Origin: an uncultured Hyphomicrobiales bacterium | GTDB taxonomy: Bacteria; Pseudomonadota; Alphaproteobacteria; Rhizobiales; Rhizobiaceae | Direction of reading: 5' to 3' | DNA length: 64,000 bases | NCBI GenBank assembly: GCA_943908365.1 | Contig: CALTTH010000017.1 | Span: 1-64,000 of the forward strand | In this document: positions 7,901 through 15,874 of the stretch, piece after piece | Numbering within the stretch: the first letter of the stretch is position 1 | Layout of the letters: each line of letters starts with the position of its first letter | Notes under the pieces: model-generated | The model's database searches: none | Seen by the model: the letters and a program-made list of their open reading frames with translations, nothing else | Told to the model about the DNA's origin: nothing | Made by a program: the position numbers and the translations under genes

Positions 7901-8758
7901 GAAGCCTCGGGCGGTTTCCTGCCACTCTTCATGACGATCGGCCGGCTGAAATCCACCAATGGTTATTGCGCGGTGATCCGTGACATCACTCAGTGGAAGC
8001 GCACTGAGGAAGATTTGCGCAACGCCAAGCGCGCGGCAGAGACCGCAAATGCGCACAAGACCGACTTTCTGGCGCGTGTCAGCCATGAAATCCGCACACC
8101 GCTCAACGCGATCATTGGCTTTGCCGACATGATGGCGACCGAGCGTTTCGGGCCGATCGGTCATCCGCGTTACATCGAATACTCCAACGACGTCGTCCGC
8201 TCCGGGCGCCATGTCCTCGATATCGTCAACGATCTTCTGGATATCTCCAAGATCGAAGCCGGCCAGATGGATGTGGATTTCAAGGCGGTGGCGCTGAACG
8301 AAACCATCGCGGAAGCGGTCTCGCTGGTCCAGCCGCAGGCGAACAACCAGCGCGTCATCATCCGGACTGCCTTGTCGCAATCGGTGCCGCCAGTCGTTGC
8401 GGATCTGCGCTCGATCAAGCAGATCCTGCTCAACATTCTGTCGAATGCCATCAAGTTCACGCCGTCGGGCGGCCAGATCGTGGTGTCGACAGCATATGAG
8501 CCGAATGGCAGTGTCGTGCTGAGGGTACGCGATACCGGCATCGGCATGACGCGCTCGGAACTGGAGCAGGCAATGAAGCCATTCCGCCAGGTCTCGGCTT
8601 CCAGCAGCCGTGTTCGTGGTGATGGAACAGGTCTCGGTCTACCATTGACGAAGGCGATGGTTGATGCCAACCGCGCCAACTTCTCCATTACGTCAACGCC
8701 GAATGAAGGAACGCTGGTGGAAATCAGCTTTCCGTCACAGCGGGTTCTTGCGAACTGA
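4925..8758 (+). CDS. pdhS1: PdhS1-type PAS sensor histidine kinase (DivJ/PleC family)
   Basis: A 1277-residue soluble kinase of the PleC/DivJ homologue sensor family. There are PAS-like segments near residues 1-205 and 383-505, then PAS domains near 780-880 and 910-1025. The HisKA domain has phospho-acceptor His1054 in RVSHEIRTPLNAIIGFAD. The ATPase domain carries the N-box near 1160, DTGIGM near 1203 and GTGLGLPLTKAM near 1235. There is no receiver domain and no membrane segment. Long Glu/Asp/Ala-rich linkers join the N-terminal parts. Such kinases act on DivK and PleD and so tune CtrA. The name rests on the family and on synteny with the Agrobacterium pdhS1 locus, upstream of aceA and zwf. 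An upstream in-frame start (4862) is possible; the ATG at 4925 opens the conserved region. Confidence 0.85.
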   Translation: MPAVQYPFIDIAVHERVREKFAKGEALALFSMDLKSALWANGRGAALFGTPMIYDFIEHGPKAQDVTFRQVAGAASRLQRIGDRQQFMIRVLSGFRSVAVSAALEVIEVEPQQPVLLFSAMLDQSGLSLEERAWRMIEGFDDPDIHMAVMDESGAIIASSGKFADLEIAPQTARTLISMAARHGSKLVKRPVPTGKGYLPAATAQLTQEPFLNLVFVVETALGRLDPSSEFIEERPEPKAIPVEEQAELAPKPSQQLAFESVLDAVAQIEETDDEQLEADEHGVTEAISNEDRSVFLAYKQDTDEELETVEAVSPADDFLLAEEEKTAEVSTLEEEPSYSAAADETDDAQSMKDGTSEAQEAHFPEAAEPKALDTYTEEPARSSPFVFNPNGRASRFVWKIDAAGCFSSISHEFAEAVGPKAAAVEGMSFSDLAALFNLDPEGKIAELLKRRDTWSGKTIYWPVEGTSLAVPIDLAALPTYTRAREFDGFRGFGIVRIADAVEDPHAAGLVLAGESHPDDTPTIAQDQQDDAAAVESDVSADATPANVEEPVPFSFVDEDDPEADPAETDVLETDSVPEEPQPQRFHQPPEHEVPVLKIVEKPVQSYSDKVVHIDEHRNRRDGLTASEQAAFREIGRTLKPVEDEEATPAVSEHAPSDDGAEEISVEAEAEDAVAAAVETDDAEAETDEPVVATETLGADQPAAPSDDDAFHAYTRGDEPVAFTHPPIGTRVEGGHDEDEDDAAAAEEPATQDEDVDPAIDDEAVALASSTRLSAGLTPETVDQMPVALLIHSGDRLIHANPEFMRLTGYTDLDELTALGGLDALLQREELDNVSERSGGMVAVSAENELIPVRAKLQSVRWEEASALMLSLIPTETVRDAAPVHAADMPGEEPTTDKAEDSDRMKGEIEELHSILETATDGVVLLDEDGSIRSLNRSASALFNYDGAEIASKPFVTLFAHESQRAVLDYLSGLANNGVASVLNDGREVIGREASGGFLPLFMTIGRLKSTNGYCAVIRDITQWKRTEEDLRNAKRAAETANAHKTDFLARVSHEIRTPLNAIIGFADMMATERFGPIGHPRYIEYSNDVVRSGRHVLDIVNDLLDISKIEAGQMDVDFKAVALNETIAEAVSLVQPQANNQRVIIRTALSQSVPPVVADLRSIKQILLNILSNAIKFTPSGGQIVVSTAYEPNGSVVLRVRDTGIGMTRSELEQAMKPFRQVSASSSRVRGDGTGLGLPLTKAMVDANRANFSITSTPNEGTLVEISFPSQRVLAN

Positions 8759-8923
8759 GGGGCTCTGAGCATTAGGGTCAAAACAAATGTCTGGTTCGTT
8801 TTCGTCCGACCACGCGTGAATAAAAGTTAGAAATATGCAGGCGAGCCCCGTGCTCCCTTGCATTTTTCTCGGTATTAGCAAAGTCCGTGGCCGCACCCTG
8901 CTGGCTGCGGAAGGATTACCGCC

Positions 8924-10597
8924 TTGCAGCCATCCGAATATCCAACTGCCGCATCGATGCCGGCAGGATCGCGCATCAGCCCCTTGACGATGGCGGCCAT
9001 CGTTCTTTCCGCGCTGGTCGCGATGCCGCTGATTGCCATTTTCGTCATTGCTCTGACGGGTGGCACCAACGGCTGGCAGCATCTCATCGTCAATGTCCTG
9101 CCGCGGTCCGGCGCGCAGACGCTTCTTCTGCTCGTCATGACCGGCGCCCTTACCACGATCACCGGTGTCACGACGGCTTGGCTCGTGACCATGTTCGATT
9201 TTCCCTTCCGGCGGTTACTGTCCTTTGCGCTCGTACTGCCGCTGGCAATTCCTTCCTACTTGGCCGCCTATGCGTTCGGCGAGTTTCTGGATTTCGCTGG
9301 CCCGGTCCAGAGCGGGCTACGTGTCCTCTTCGGCTACCAGACCATTCGCGACTACTGGTTTCCCGATATCCGCTCGCTTGGCGGTGCCGTACTGGTTTTG
9401 GGTTCGGTTCTTTATCCTTACATCTATCTCTCGACCCGCGCGGCTTTCGGCTTGCAGGGGCGGTTTGCGGCCGATGCGGCAAGGACACTCGGTGTCGGAC
9501 CTCTGCGCCTTTTTCTCTCCGTCCAACTGCCGATGGCGCGTCCTGCAATCATCATCGGCCTCGCATTGGTGATGATGGAAACGCTGAACGATATCGGCGC
9601 GGTGGAGTATCTCGGCGTTCATACGTTGACCTTCACCATTTATGAGACGTGGCTCAATCGCGGCAATCTTGCTGGCGCGACACAGATCGCCGCCTGCCTC
9701 GTGCTGATCGTTGCGGCTTTGATCGTGATCGAGCGGAGAGCGCGCAGGCGACAGCGTTTTGCAACCAGCAAAGCGACGGCGATGCATCAGCGCTCCGCGA
9801 GAATGCCCCTTTCACCAGCCCGTGGGTGGCTCGCGACACTTTTCTGCGCCCTGCCCTTCTTGTCCGGCTTTGTGGTCCCCGTCCTCGTGCTCGGTAGCTA
9901 CGCTCTAAAACGGTTGAGCAGGCTGGCCGATCCAAAACTCTTCAAGGCGCTGCTTCACAGTCTGGAAGTCTCGCTACCAGTGGCGATTATCACCTTATTC
10001 GGCGGTTTTCTTCTGGCCTATGCCCAGCGGGAACGCCCCTCATGGCCGACGCGCTTTGCCGTTCGCGTGGGCTCGCTTGGTTACGGCATACCGGGCACCG
10101 TGCTTGCCATCGGCGTTTTGCTTCCACTTGCCGGTCTCGACAATACGGTGGATGGGATAATGCGGGGGCATCTTGGCATCTCCACCGGGCTTCTTTTGTC
10201 CGGCACCGCCTTTGCGATTATCTATGCGCATGGCGTGCGCTTCATGACGCTTGCGGAAGGCACAGTCGACGCCGGGTTCCAGAAGCTGTCGCCCCATCTC
10301 GATATGGCATCGCGCACACTTGGCCGGACCCGGCTCCAGACGTTGATCGGCGTGTTGCTGCCCAATATCCGACCCGCTGCCATTACGGCATCGCTGCTGG
10401 TGTTCATCGAGTCGCTGAAGGAACTTCCGGCCACGATCATGCTGCGGCCATTCAACTTCAACACGCTTTCGACGATGGTCTATGAAAGTGCGTCACGCTC
10501 CCGCGTGCAGGATGCAGCACTTCCCGCGCTCGTCATCATCACCGCCGGGCTGGTCCCGGTCATCCTCGTCTCACATTCGCTGGACAGGGATACTTAA
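8924..10597 (+). CDS. Fused ABC transporter permease, ferric iron FbpB/SfuB type
   Basis: A 557-residue inner-membrane protein made of two tandem permease modules. Each has an EAA-like loop that docks the ATPase: ADAARTLGVGPLRLFLSVQL in the first half and DMASRTLGRTRLQTLIG in the second. Two-module permeases of this kind serve Fe3+ (FbpB/SfuB/FutB) or related oxyanion importers, so iron uptake is the best guess. No binding protein or ATPase gene is adjacent, so its partners are encoded elsewhere or shared. The start is a TTG at 8924 behind GGAAGGA; an ATG at 8957 is the alternative and has no obvious ribosome site. It lies 165 bases after pdhS1 on the same strand. Confidence 0.82.
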   Translation: MQPSEYPTAASMPAGSRISPLTMAAIVLSALVAMPLIAIFVIALTGGTNGWQHLIVNVLPRSGAQTLLLLVMTGALTTITGVTTAWLVTMFDFPFRRLLSFALVLPLAIPSYLAAYAFGEFLDFAGPVQSGLRVLFGYQTIRDYWFPDIRSLGGAVLVLGSVLYPYIYLSTRAAFGLQGRFAADAARTLGVGPLRLFLSVQLPMARPAIIIGLALVMMETLNDIGAVEYLGVHTLTFTIYETWLNRGNLAGATQIAACLVLIVAALIVIERRARRRQRFATSKATAMHQRSARMPLSPARGWLATLFCALPFLSGFVVPVLVLGSYALKRLSRLADPKLFKALLHSLEVSLPVAIITLFGGFLLAYAQRERPSWPTRFAVRVGSLGYGIPGTVLAIGVLLPLAGLDNTVDGIMRGHLGISTGLLLSGTAFAIIYAHGVRFMTLAEGTVDAGFQKLSPHLDMASRTLGRTRLQTLIGVLLPNIRPAAITASLLVFIESLKELPATIMLRPFNFNTLSTMVYESASRSRVQDAALPALVIITAGLVPVILVSHSLDRDT

Positions 10598-10630
10598 CGT
10601 GTTTTGGTCCTTGCGCATCGTGCCTTCCGT

Positions 10631-10648
10631 AAAATCGAGTCCGATTTT
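10631..10648. repeat. Short palindromic intergenic repeat (AAAATCG-N4-CGATTTT)
   Basis: AAAATCG-AGTC-CGATTTT is a perfect 7-base inverted repeat. A longer version of the same palindrome occurs after edd (30304-30327), so this is a dispersed intergenic element common in rhizobial genomes rather than a gene-specific site. Confidence 0.6.
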
Positions 10649-10660
10649 CGGGCCGATGAT

Positions 10661-10687
10661 CAAAAAAAAGAGGCAGCTAACGCTGCC
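10661..10687 (-). terminator. Rho-independent terminator, minus strand
   Basis: On the minus strand GGCAGC-GTTA-GCTGCC is followed by TCTTTTTTTT. It is about 230 bases past the acsA2 stop. It could end acsA2 readthrough or a separate small RNA. Confidence 0.8.
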
Positions 10688-10790
10688 ACTAAAATTGTGC
10701 TTTCAACGAGAGTAGGATCGAAAATACATCATGTCTTTTTGGAGCCACCGGCTCTCCATCCCGTCATCGAATGGACCCGCGTTAGATTTA
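10661..10790 (-). ncRNA. Candidate small RNA between acsA2 and the permease gene
   Basis: The minus strand from about 10790 ends in the strong terminator at 10661-10687, contains an internal GAGCC/GGCTC hairpin, and has no plausible reading frame. A TTAA-N7-TTAA element lies just upstream (10808-10822). The 5' end is a guess and no known RNA family was recognised. Confidence 0.25.
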
Positions 10791-10807
10791 TTTTTGGACA
10801 ATTCACT

Positions 10808-10822
10808 TTAAGAGAAGGTTAA
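10808..10822. promoter_or_regulatory. TTAA-N7-TTAA element (CtrA-like)
   Basis: TTAAGAGAAGGTTAA matches the CtrA spacing consensus, but the base after the second TTAA is A on the plus strand. It lies in a convergent intergenic region, so it can only serve a transcript inside that region, such as the candidate sRNA. Confidence 0.3.
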
Positions 10823-10918
10823 AACCGCACCCCACCTTTGACGGGCGACAATTCCTATAGGTGCTCGCCTGTTGGTTGAAGCCGGGGTGTGATTCCAAGG
10901 CATCATCCGCCCCAACAC

Positions 10919-12871
10919 TCAGCTCTGAAGCGCTGCGATACCTTCGAACAGAGCAAGCGCCTCTGGATTGGCAAGCGCTTCCTTGTTCTTGACTGGCCGC
11001 CCGTGGACCACATCGCGCACCGCCAGTTCAACGATCTTGCCGGATTTCGTTCGCGGTATATCGTCCACCGCGATGATCTTTGCCGGAACGTGGCGGGGCG
11101 ATGCACCTGTTCTGATGCGGTTCTTGATGCGTGAGATCAGCGCATCATCCAGGCTTGCACCATCCTTCAGGCGAACGAAAAGCACGACGCGCACATCGCC
11201 GTCCCAATCCTGCCCGATGCAGAGCGCTTCCAGCACCTCGTCGATCGTCTCCACCTGGTTGTAGATCTCGGCCGTACCGATACGCACGCCGCCAGGGTTC
11301 AGGGTGGCATCCGAGCGCCCGTGAATGATCAGCCCGGCATGCACCGTCCATTCAGCGAAATCACCGTGGCACCAGACATTGTCGAAGCGGCCGAAATAGG
11401 CCGCACGATACTTTTCACCATCCGGATCGTTCCAGAACATGATGGGCTGGCAGGGGAAGGGTGCGGTGCAAACGAGTTCGCCCTTCTCGCCGCGCACTGA
11501 CCTGCCCTCATCATCCCAGACATCCACCGAAAGACCCAGGCCCGGCCCCTGGATTTCGCCTTTCCAGACCGGCTTCACCGGATTGCCGAGCACGAAGCAG
11601 GAGACGATATCGGTCCCGCCTGAGATTGAGGCAAGCTGGACGTCGCTCTTGATGCCATCATAGACGAAGGAGAAGCCTTCCGGCGATAGCGGCGACCCGG
11701 TGGAGGTCACGAGCCTCAGCGCCGAAAGATCATGGGTCTTACCCGGCTCCAGACCGGATTTGCGCACCGCATCGATATATTTGGCCGATGTGCCGAAGAC
11801 GGCAAAGCCCTCTTGTTCTGCGTAGTCGAAGAGCACAGTGCCATCCGGCGCGAATGGCGAACCATCGTAAAGGCAGAGCGTTGCGCCCGAAGCAAGGCCT
11901 GTCACCAGCCAGTTCCACATCATCCAGCCACAGGTGGTGAAGTAGAAAAAGCGCTCGCCCTCTATCAGCTCACAGTGAAAGCGATGCTCTTTCAGGTGCT
12001 GGAGCAGCGTTCCGCCAGCTGAATGGACGATGCATTTGGGAACGCCCGTGGTGCCGGAGGAAAAGAGAATATAGAGCGGATGGCTGAAGGGCTGGCGGAC
12101 GTAAGTCAGCGGTCTGGCCTGAAATTGCTGAACGACATCATCATAGTGGAGAATGCCGGCCTGATTCTCCTGATCGGTCTGCGTGGTTCCCGCATAGGGC
12201 ACCAGCAGCAGCGGAACGCCGAGTTTTTCGGCAACCGCCTTGGCCTTATCCGCCACCTCCTGCCGCTTGCCATTGTACCAATAGCCATCGCAGGCGATGA
12301 AGAGTTTTGGCCCAATCTGCCCGAACCGGTCTAGCACGCCCTGTTCGCCAAAATCGGGCGAGCAGGAGGACCAGACGGCACCGAGCGATGTGGCAGCCAG
12401 CATCAGCGCCACGGTCTGCAGCATGTTCGGCATCATCGCAGCAATGCGGTCGCCAGCTACTATGCCCTTCTCCGCAAAGGCCTGCTGCAAGCGTGAGACC
12501 TCTTTGCGAAGCCGATCCCAGGACCAGCGCGTCTCGACCTTATCTTCGCCGCGGAAGATAATCGCATCATCCGGCCCGCTGCGGCTCAGCAGATTTTCGG
12601 CAAAATTCAGCTCCGCATCCGGAAAGAACCGCGCGTTCAGCATGTCGCCTCGGTCGACGAGAACGCGTTCCCCCGGCTCGCCGATCACGCCGCAATAGGT
12701 CCACACCGCACTCCAGAAGTCTTCGCGCGCATCTATAGACCACCTGTGGAAGGCATCGTAATCGGCAAACTGCACGCCATAGCGGTTGGCGCACCAGTCG
12801 ATGAAGTGCGTCATGGGCGAGTGCGCGATGCGCTCAGCCGACGGTGTCCAAAGTGGGTTGGTGTCAGTCAC
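10919..12871 (-). CDS. acsA2: Acetoacetyl-CoA synthetase (acetoacetate-CoA ligase)
   Basis: A 650-residue ANL-superfamily ligase that activates acetoacetate with ATP and CoA, linking polyhydroxybutyrate and ketone-body breakdown to acetyl-CoA. The P-loop ILFSSGTTGVPKCIVH, the motifs SISGGTDI and GRSDATLNPGGVRIGTAEIY, and the acylation lysine in DIPRTKSGKIVE are all present. The length fits acetoacetyl-CoA synthetases, and the N-terminus (the ~100 residues before NFAENLL) is of that subfamily rather than acetyl-CoA synthetase. The start is GTG at 12871 behind GGAGGAGG. It begins 28 bases after the potI stop on the same strand, so it may be the last gene of the putrescine uptake operon. The symbol follows Sinorhizobium usage. 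Confidence 0.93.
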   Translation of the reverse strand: MTDTNPLWTPSAERIAHSPMTHFIDWCANRYGVQFADYDAFHRWSIDAREDFWSAVWTYCGVIGEPGERVLVDRGDMLNARFFPDAELNFAENLLSRSGPDDAIIFRGEDKVETRWSWDRLRKEVSRLQQAFAEKGIVAGDRIAAMMPNMLQTVALMLAATSLGAVWSSCSPDFGEQGVLDRFGQIGPKLFIACDGYWYNGKRQEVADKAKAVAEKLGVPLLLVPYAGTTQTDQENQAGILHYDDVVQQFQARPLTYVRQPFSHPLYILFSSGTTGVPKCIVHSAGGTLLQHLKEHRFHCELIEGERFFYFTTCGWMMWNWLVTGLASGATLCLYDGSPFAPDGTVLFDYAEQEGFAVFGTSAKYIDAVRKSGLEPGKTHDLSALRLVTSTGSPLSPEGFSFVYDGIKSDVQLASISGGTDIVSCFVLGNPVKPVWKGEIQGPGLGLSVDVWDDEGRSVRGEKGELVCTAPFPCQPIMFWNDPDGEKYRAAYFGRFDNVWCHGDFAEWTVHAGLIIHGRSDATLNPGGVRIGTAEIYNQVETIDEVLEALCIGQDWDGDVRVVLFVRLKDGASLDDALISRIKNRIRTGASPRHVPAKIIAVDDIPRTKSGKIVELAVRDVVHGRPVKNKEALANPEALALFEGIAALQS

Positions 12872-12899
12872 GGTGGCCTCCTCCTGCCCCCAAATCTAC

Positions 12900-13712
12900 T
12901 CAGCCTTTTGCAGCGGCATGCTCATCCCTCATGCGCTGGAGTTCGCTCCGCTTGGAGGTGATGGACGCGCAGATCACCCCGATCGTCACGAGGCCAATCA
13001 GGATCGTGCAGACGGCGTTGATCTCCGGCGTCACGCCAAGACGGACCTGGGAGTAAATCTTGATCGGCAATGTGGTGGCGCCCGGCCCCGTGGTGAAACT
13101 TGCGATCACCAGATCGTCGAGCGATAGGGTAAAAGCCAGCATCCAGCCGGCGACGACAGCCGGCATGATCAAGGGCAAAGTGATGCGGAAGAAAGTCTTG
13201 ACCGGGGGGCAGCCGAGATCGAGCGCTGCCTCCTCCAGGCTGCGATCGAAGGTCAGAAGCCTGGACTGCACAACGATCGCGACATAGCACATGGTGAAGG
13301 TCGTGTGGGCGATGACGACCGTCCAGAAGCCGCGATCCACCCCGATGGAAACGAAGAGCAGCAGCAGCGACAGGCCGGTGATGACCTCCGGCATGACGAG
13401 CGGCGCATAGATCATGCCGGAGAAGAGGACCCGGCCCGGGAAGCGGGCAAAGCGTGTCAGCGAAAGCGCGGCTAACGTCCCAAGAATCGTGCCGATGGTG
13501 GCGCTCAGCACGCCGACGCGCAGCGTGATCCATGCGGCATCCATAAGTCCCTCATTCGACCACATGGACTGATACCAGTGCAGCGAAAATCCGCCCCAAA
13601 CCGTCACCAGCTTGGAGGCATTGAAGGAATAGATCACCAGAATAAGGATCGGAATATAGAGAAAGGCAAAGCAGATGGTCAGGATCGTGGTATCGAACTT
13701 GCCGCGTTTCAT
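12900..13712 (-). CDS. potI: Putrescine ABC transporter permease PotI
   Basis: A 270-residue inner-membrane permease with six predicted helices. The EAA loop is EEAALDLGCPPVKTFFRITL. It pairs with PotH to form the channel of a PotFGHI-type putrescine importer. The order potF-potG-potH-potI, with 3 bases between potH and potI, supports the assignment. The length is normal for the family. Confidence 0.92.
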   Translation of the reverse strand: MKRGKFDTTILTICFAFLYIPILILVIYSFNASKLVTVWGGFSLHWYQSMWSNEGLMDAAWITLRVGVLSATIGTILGTLAALSLTRFARFPGRVLFSGMIYAPLVMPEVITGLSLLLLFVSIGVDRGFWTVVIAHTTFTMCYVAIVVQSRLLTFDRSLEEAALDLGCPPVKTFFRITLPLIMPAVVAGWMLAFTLSLDDLVIASFTTGPGATTLPIKIYSQVRLGVTPEINAVCTILIGLVTIGVICASITSKRSELQRMRDEHAAAKG

Positions 13713-13715
13713 GGC

Positions 13716-14624
13716 TCAACCCACCTTTTTCTGCTGGTTCTGGAAGATGGCGATCGGCACCACCAGCAGGAGGAGCAGGATGACGGCCACCGCCGAGGCG
13801 AGCGGCCAGTCGCGGTTGCCGAAAAACTCGGTCCAAAGTGTCTTGCCGATCATCAGCGTCTGAGCCCCGCCGAGAAGATCGGGAATGACGAACTCGCCGG
13901 TGATCGGAATAAAGCAGATCATCGAGCCTGCCACGACACCCGGCAGCGACAGGGGGAAGGTGATCTTCCAGAAGGCCTTCCAGGGCGGGCAGCCAAGATC
14001 GGCAGCGGCCTCCAACAATGTGTTGTCGAGCTTTTCCAGCGCCGAATAGAGCGGCAGCACCATGAAGGGAAGATAGGAATAAACGATGCCGATGAAGACG
14101 GAGATCTCGGTTCGGAAGATGTTCACCTGCTCGTCAGGCCCAAGAAGGCCGAGCGACTGGAACAGTACTGTGAGCAAACCCTCCGGCTTCAAGATGCCGA
14201 TCCAGGCGTAGACGCGGATGAGAAACGACGTCCAGAACGGAAGGATGACGAGCATGACCAATGTCGGGCGAATGTGGCTCGGGGCGCGCGCCATGGCCAG
14301 TGCCATCGGATATCCGACAAGAAGGAGCAGCACCGTAGAGATGACAGCGATCCGCAGCGAGGAGAGATAGGCTTCGATGTAAAGCGGGTCTTCAGTCAGG
14401 AAGATATAGTTGTCGAAATCGAGCTGCGAGAAGAACTCGCCGATCCGGCTGAAGCCTTCGAAAACCGGCACGTAGGGCGGCATGGCGATCGCGGTATCGG
14501 AGAGCGATATCTTCACAATGATGAAGAAGGGCGCTGCGAAGAAAAGGAACAGCCAAAAATAAGGAACGGCCACCACCAGCCATTGCAGTGGGTTTCGGCG
14601 GGTTTCAGGAGAAGGGATCGCCAT
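13716..14624 (-). CDS. potH: Putrescine ABC transporter permease PotH
   Basis: A 302-residue inner-membrane permease, partner of PotI. Its EAA loop reads LEAAADLGCPPWKAFWKITF. The frame extends upstream to 14681, but the ATG at 14624 (MAIPSPETRR) has an AGGAG 8 bases before it and avoids overlapping potG, so it is preferred. It lies 11 bases after potG. Confidence 0.92.
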   Translation of the reverse strand: MAIPSPETRRNPLQWLVVAVPYFWLFLFFAAPFFIIVKISLSDTAIAMPPYVPVFEGFSRIGEFFSQLDFDNYIFLTEDPLYIEAYLSSLRIAVISTVLLLLVGYPMALAMARAPSHIRPTLVMLVILPFWTSFLIRVYAWIGILKPEGLLTVLFQSLGLLGPDEQVNIFRTEISVFIGIVYSYLPFMVLPLYSALEKLDNTLLEAAADLGCPPWKAFWKITFPLSLPGVVAGSMICFIPITGEFVIPDLLGGAQTLMIGKTLWTEFFGNRDWPLASAVAVILLLLLVVPIAIFQNQQKKVG

Positions 14625-14635
14625 TTGTCGCTCTC

Positions 14636-15793
14636 CTATTGCGTCAGAACCAGACCGGAATCGGATTTCCAGGTGAGCCATACCTTGTCATCGAAGGTGA
14701 TGGGACGATCGACCAGGCGCGAGACATTGGCCTGGGCGGCACGCATGATGCGGCCATCATCGAGCTTGACGATAAAGATTGAGAAGTCTCCCAGATAGCC
14801 GATATCCCAAACCTCGCCATGCGCGACATTCATCGTCTCATCGGCGGGCGCATCGAGCGAGATGCGGACCTTTTCCGGTCGAACGGCAAAGGCCACCTGG
14901 CTGCCGACAGCGGCCTGACATTCCTGCTCCACCGTCACCTTCAGACCTTCGCAATCGAGCACGACTTGTGCAGGCTTGCCTTCTGCGGGCGTCTTGCTCT
15001 CGACCTTCGCTTCGAAAATATTGATATCGCCGATAAAGTCGGCCACGTAGCGGCTGTTCGGCGCCTCGTAGATTTCGGCAGGCGTCGCAACCTGCACGAC
15101 GATGCCCTTGTCCATCACCGCAATACGGTCCGAGACGGTCATCGCCTCCTCCTGGTCGTGGGTGACGATCAGAAAGGTGAGACCCAGCGTCTGCTGCAGA
15201 TCCATGATTTCGAACTGGGTTTCTTCGCGCAGCTTCTTGTCGAGAGCGCCGAGCGGCTCATCGAGGAGCAATACTTTGGGGCGCTTGGCGAGCGAACGGG
15301 CAAGTGCCACGCGCTGACGCTGACCGCCGGAAAGCTGGCTTGGTTTGCGCTTGGCAAACTCGGTGAGCTTGACCAGGCGCAGCATCTCCGCGACGCGGCT
15401 TGCGATATCCGCTTTCGGCAGGCCGTCCTGCTCCAGACCGAAGGCGATGTTCTTCTCCACCGACATATGGGGGAACAGCGCATAGGACTGAAACATCATA
15501 TTGGTCGGACGCTTATAGGGAGGTACGCCGGAAATGTCTTTTCCCTGCAGGAGAATGCGCCCCGAGGTCGGCTCCTCGAAGCCTGCCAGCATGCGCATCA
15601 GCGTGGTTTTGCCACAACCGGATGGCCCGAGCAGGGAAAAGAATTCGCGCTCGTAAATATCCAGCGTCAGATTATCGACGGCGGTGAAATCACCAAATCG
15701 CTTGGTTACGTTTTCGAACCGGATGAAGGGGACCGAGGATGGGTCTGTCCAGGGAGAGAATTTGCGCTTTACCGGGCCGAGTGATTTCGCCAT
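14636..15793 (-). CDS. potG: Putrescine ABC transporter ATPase PotG
   Basis: A 385-residue ATPase that powers the PotHI channel on the cytoplasmic face. Walker A is GPSGCGKTT, the signature is LSGGQRQR, Walker B is VLLLDEPLGALD and the switch His is in VTHDQEEAM. The C-terminal ~130 residues form the TOBE domain typical of spermidine/putrescine ATPases (FAVRPEKVRI). It follows potF after an 81-base gap that contains a hairpin. Confidence 0.93.
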   Translation of the reverse strand: MAKSLGPVKRKFSPWTDPSSVPFIRFENVTKRFGDFTAVDNLTLDIYEREFFSLLGPSGCGKTTLMRMLAGFEEPTSGRILLQGKDISGVPPYKRPTNMMFQSYALFPHMSVEKNIAFGLEQDGLPKADIASRVAEMLRLVKLTEFAKRKPSQLSGGQRQRVALARSLAKRPKVLLLDEPLGALDKKLREETQFEIMDLQQTLGLTFLIVTHDQEEAMTVSDRIAVMDKGIVVQVATPAEIYEAPNSRYVADFIGDINIFEAKVESKTPAEGKPAQVVLDCEGLKVTVEQECQAAVGSQVAFAVRPEKVRISLDAPADETMNVAHGEVWDIGYLGDFSIFIVKLDDGRIMRAAQANVSRLVDRPITFDDKVWLTWKSDSGLVLTQ

Positions 15794-15832
15794 GACCTGC
15801 TCTGTTTGCTTTCAAGAGTGCCGAACGTAAAA

Positions 15833-15857
15833 GGGGCAGACTGTCACCGCCTGCCCC
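15833..15857 (-). terminator. Intercistronic hairpin between potF and potG
   Basis: On the transcribed strand GGGGCAG and CTGCCCC form a 7-pair GC-rich stem with an 11-base loop, followed by TTTTA. The short U-run suggests partial termination or 3' end protection, which would let potF accumulate above the membrane components. Confidence 0.6.
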
Positions 15858-15874
15858 ACTTTGTTCAAATCCGA

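Larger units (their letters stand above)
10598..10918. other. 321-base convergent intergenic region with repeat, terminator and possible sRNA
   Basis: The region lies between the permease gene (plus) and acsA2 (minus). It holds a small palindromic repeat at 10631-10648, a minus-strand terminator at 10661-10687, a short GAGCC/GGCTC hairpin near 10742-10754, and a TTAA-N7-TTAA element at 10808-10822. I see no convincing protein gene. Confidence 0.6.

Noticed and set aside
13578..14798. 406-codon plus-strand frame opposite potH/potI
   Set aside because: Shadow of the permease genes; Asp/Glu/Arg-rich without domain features.
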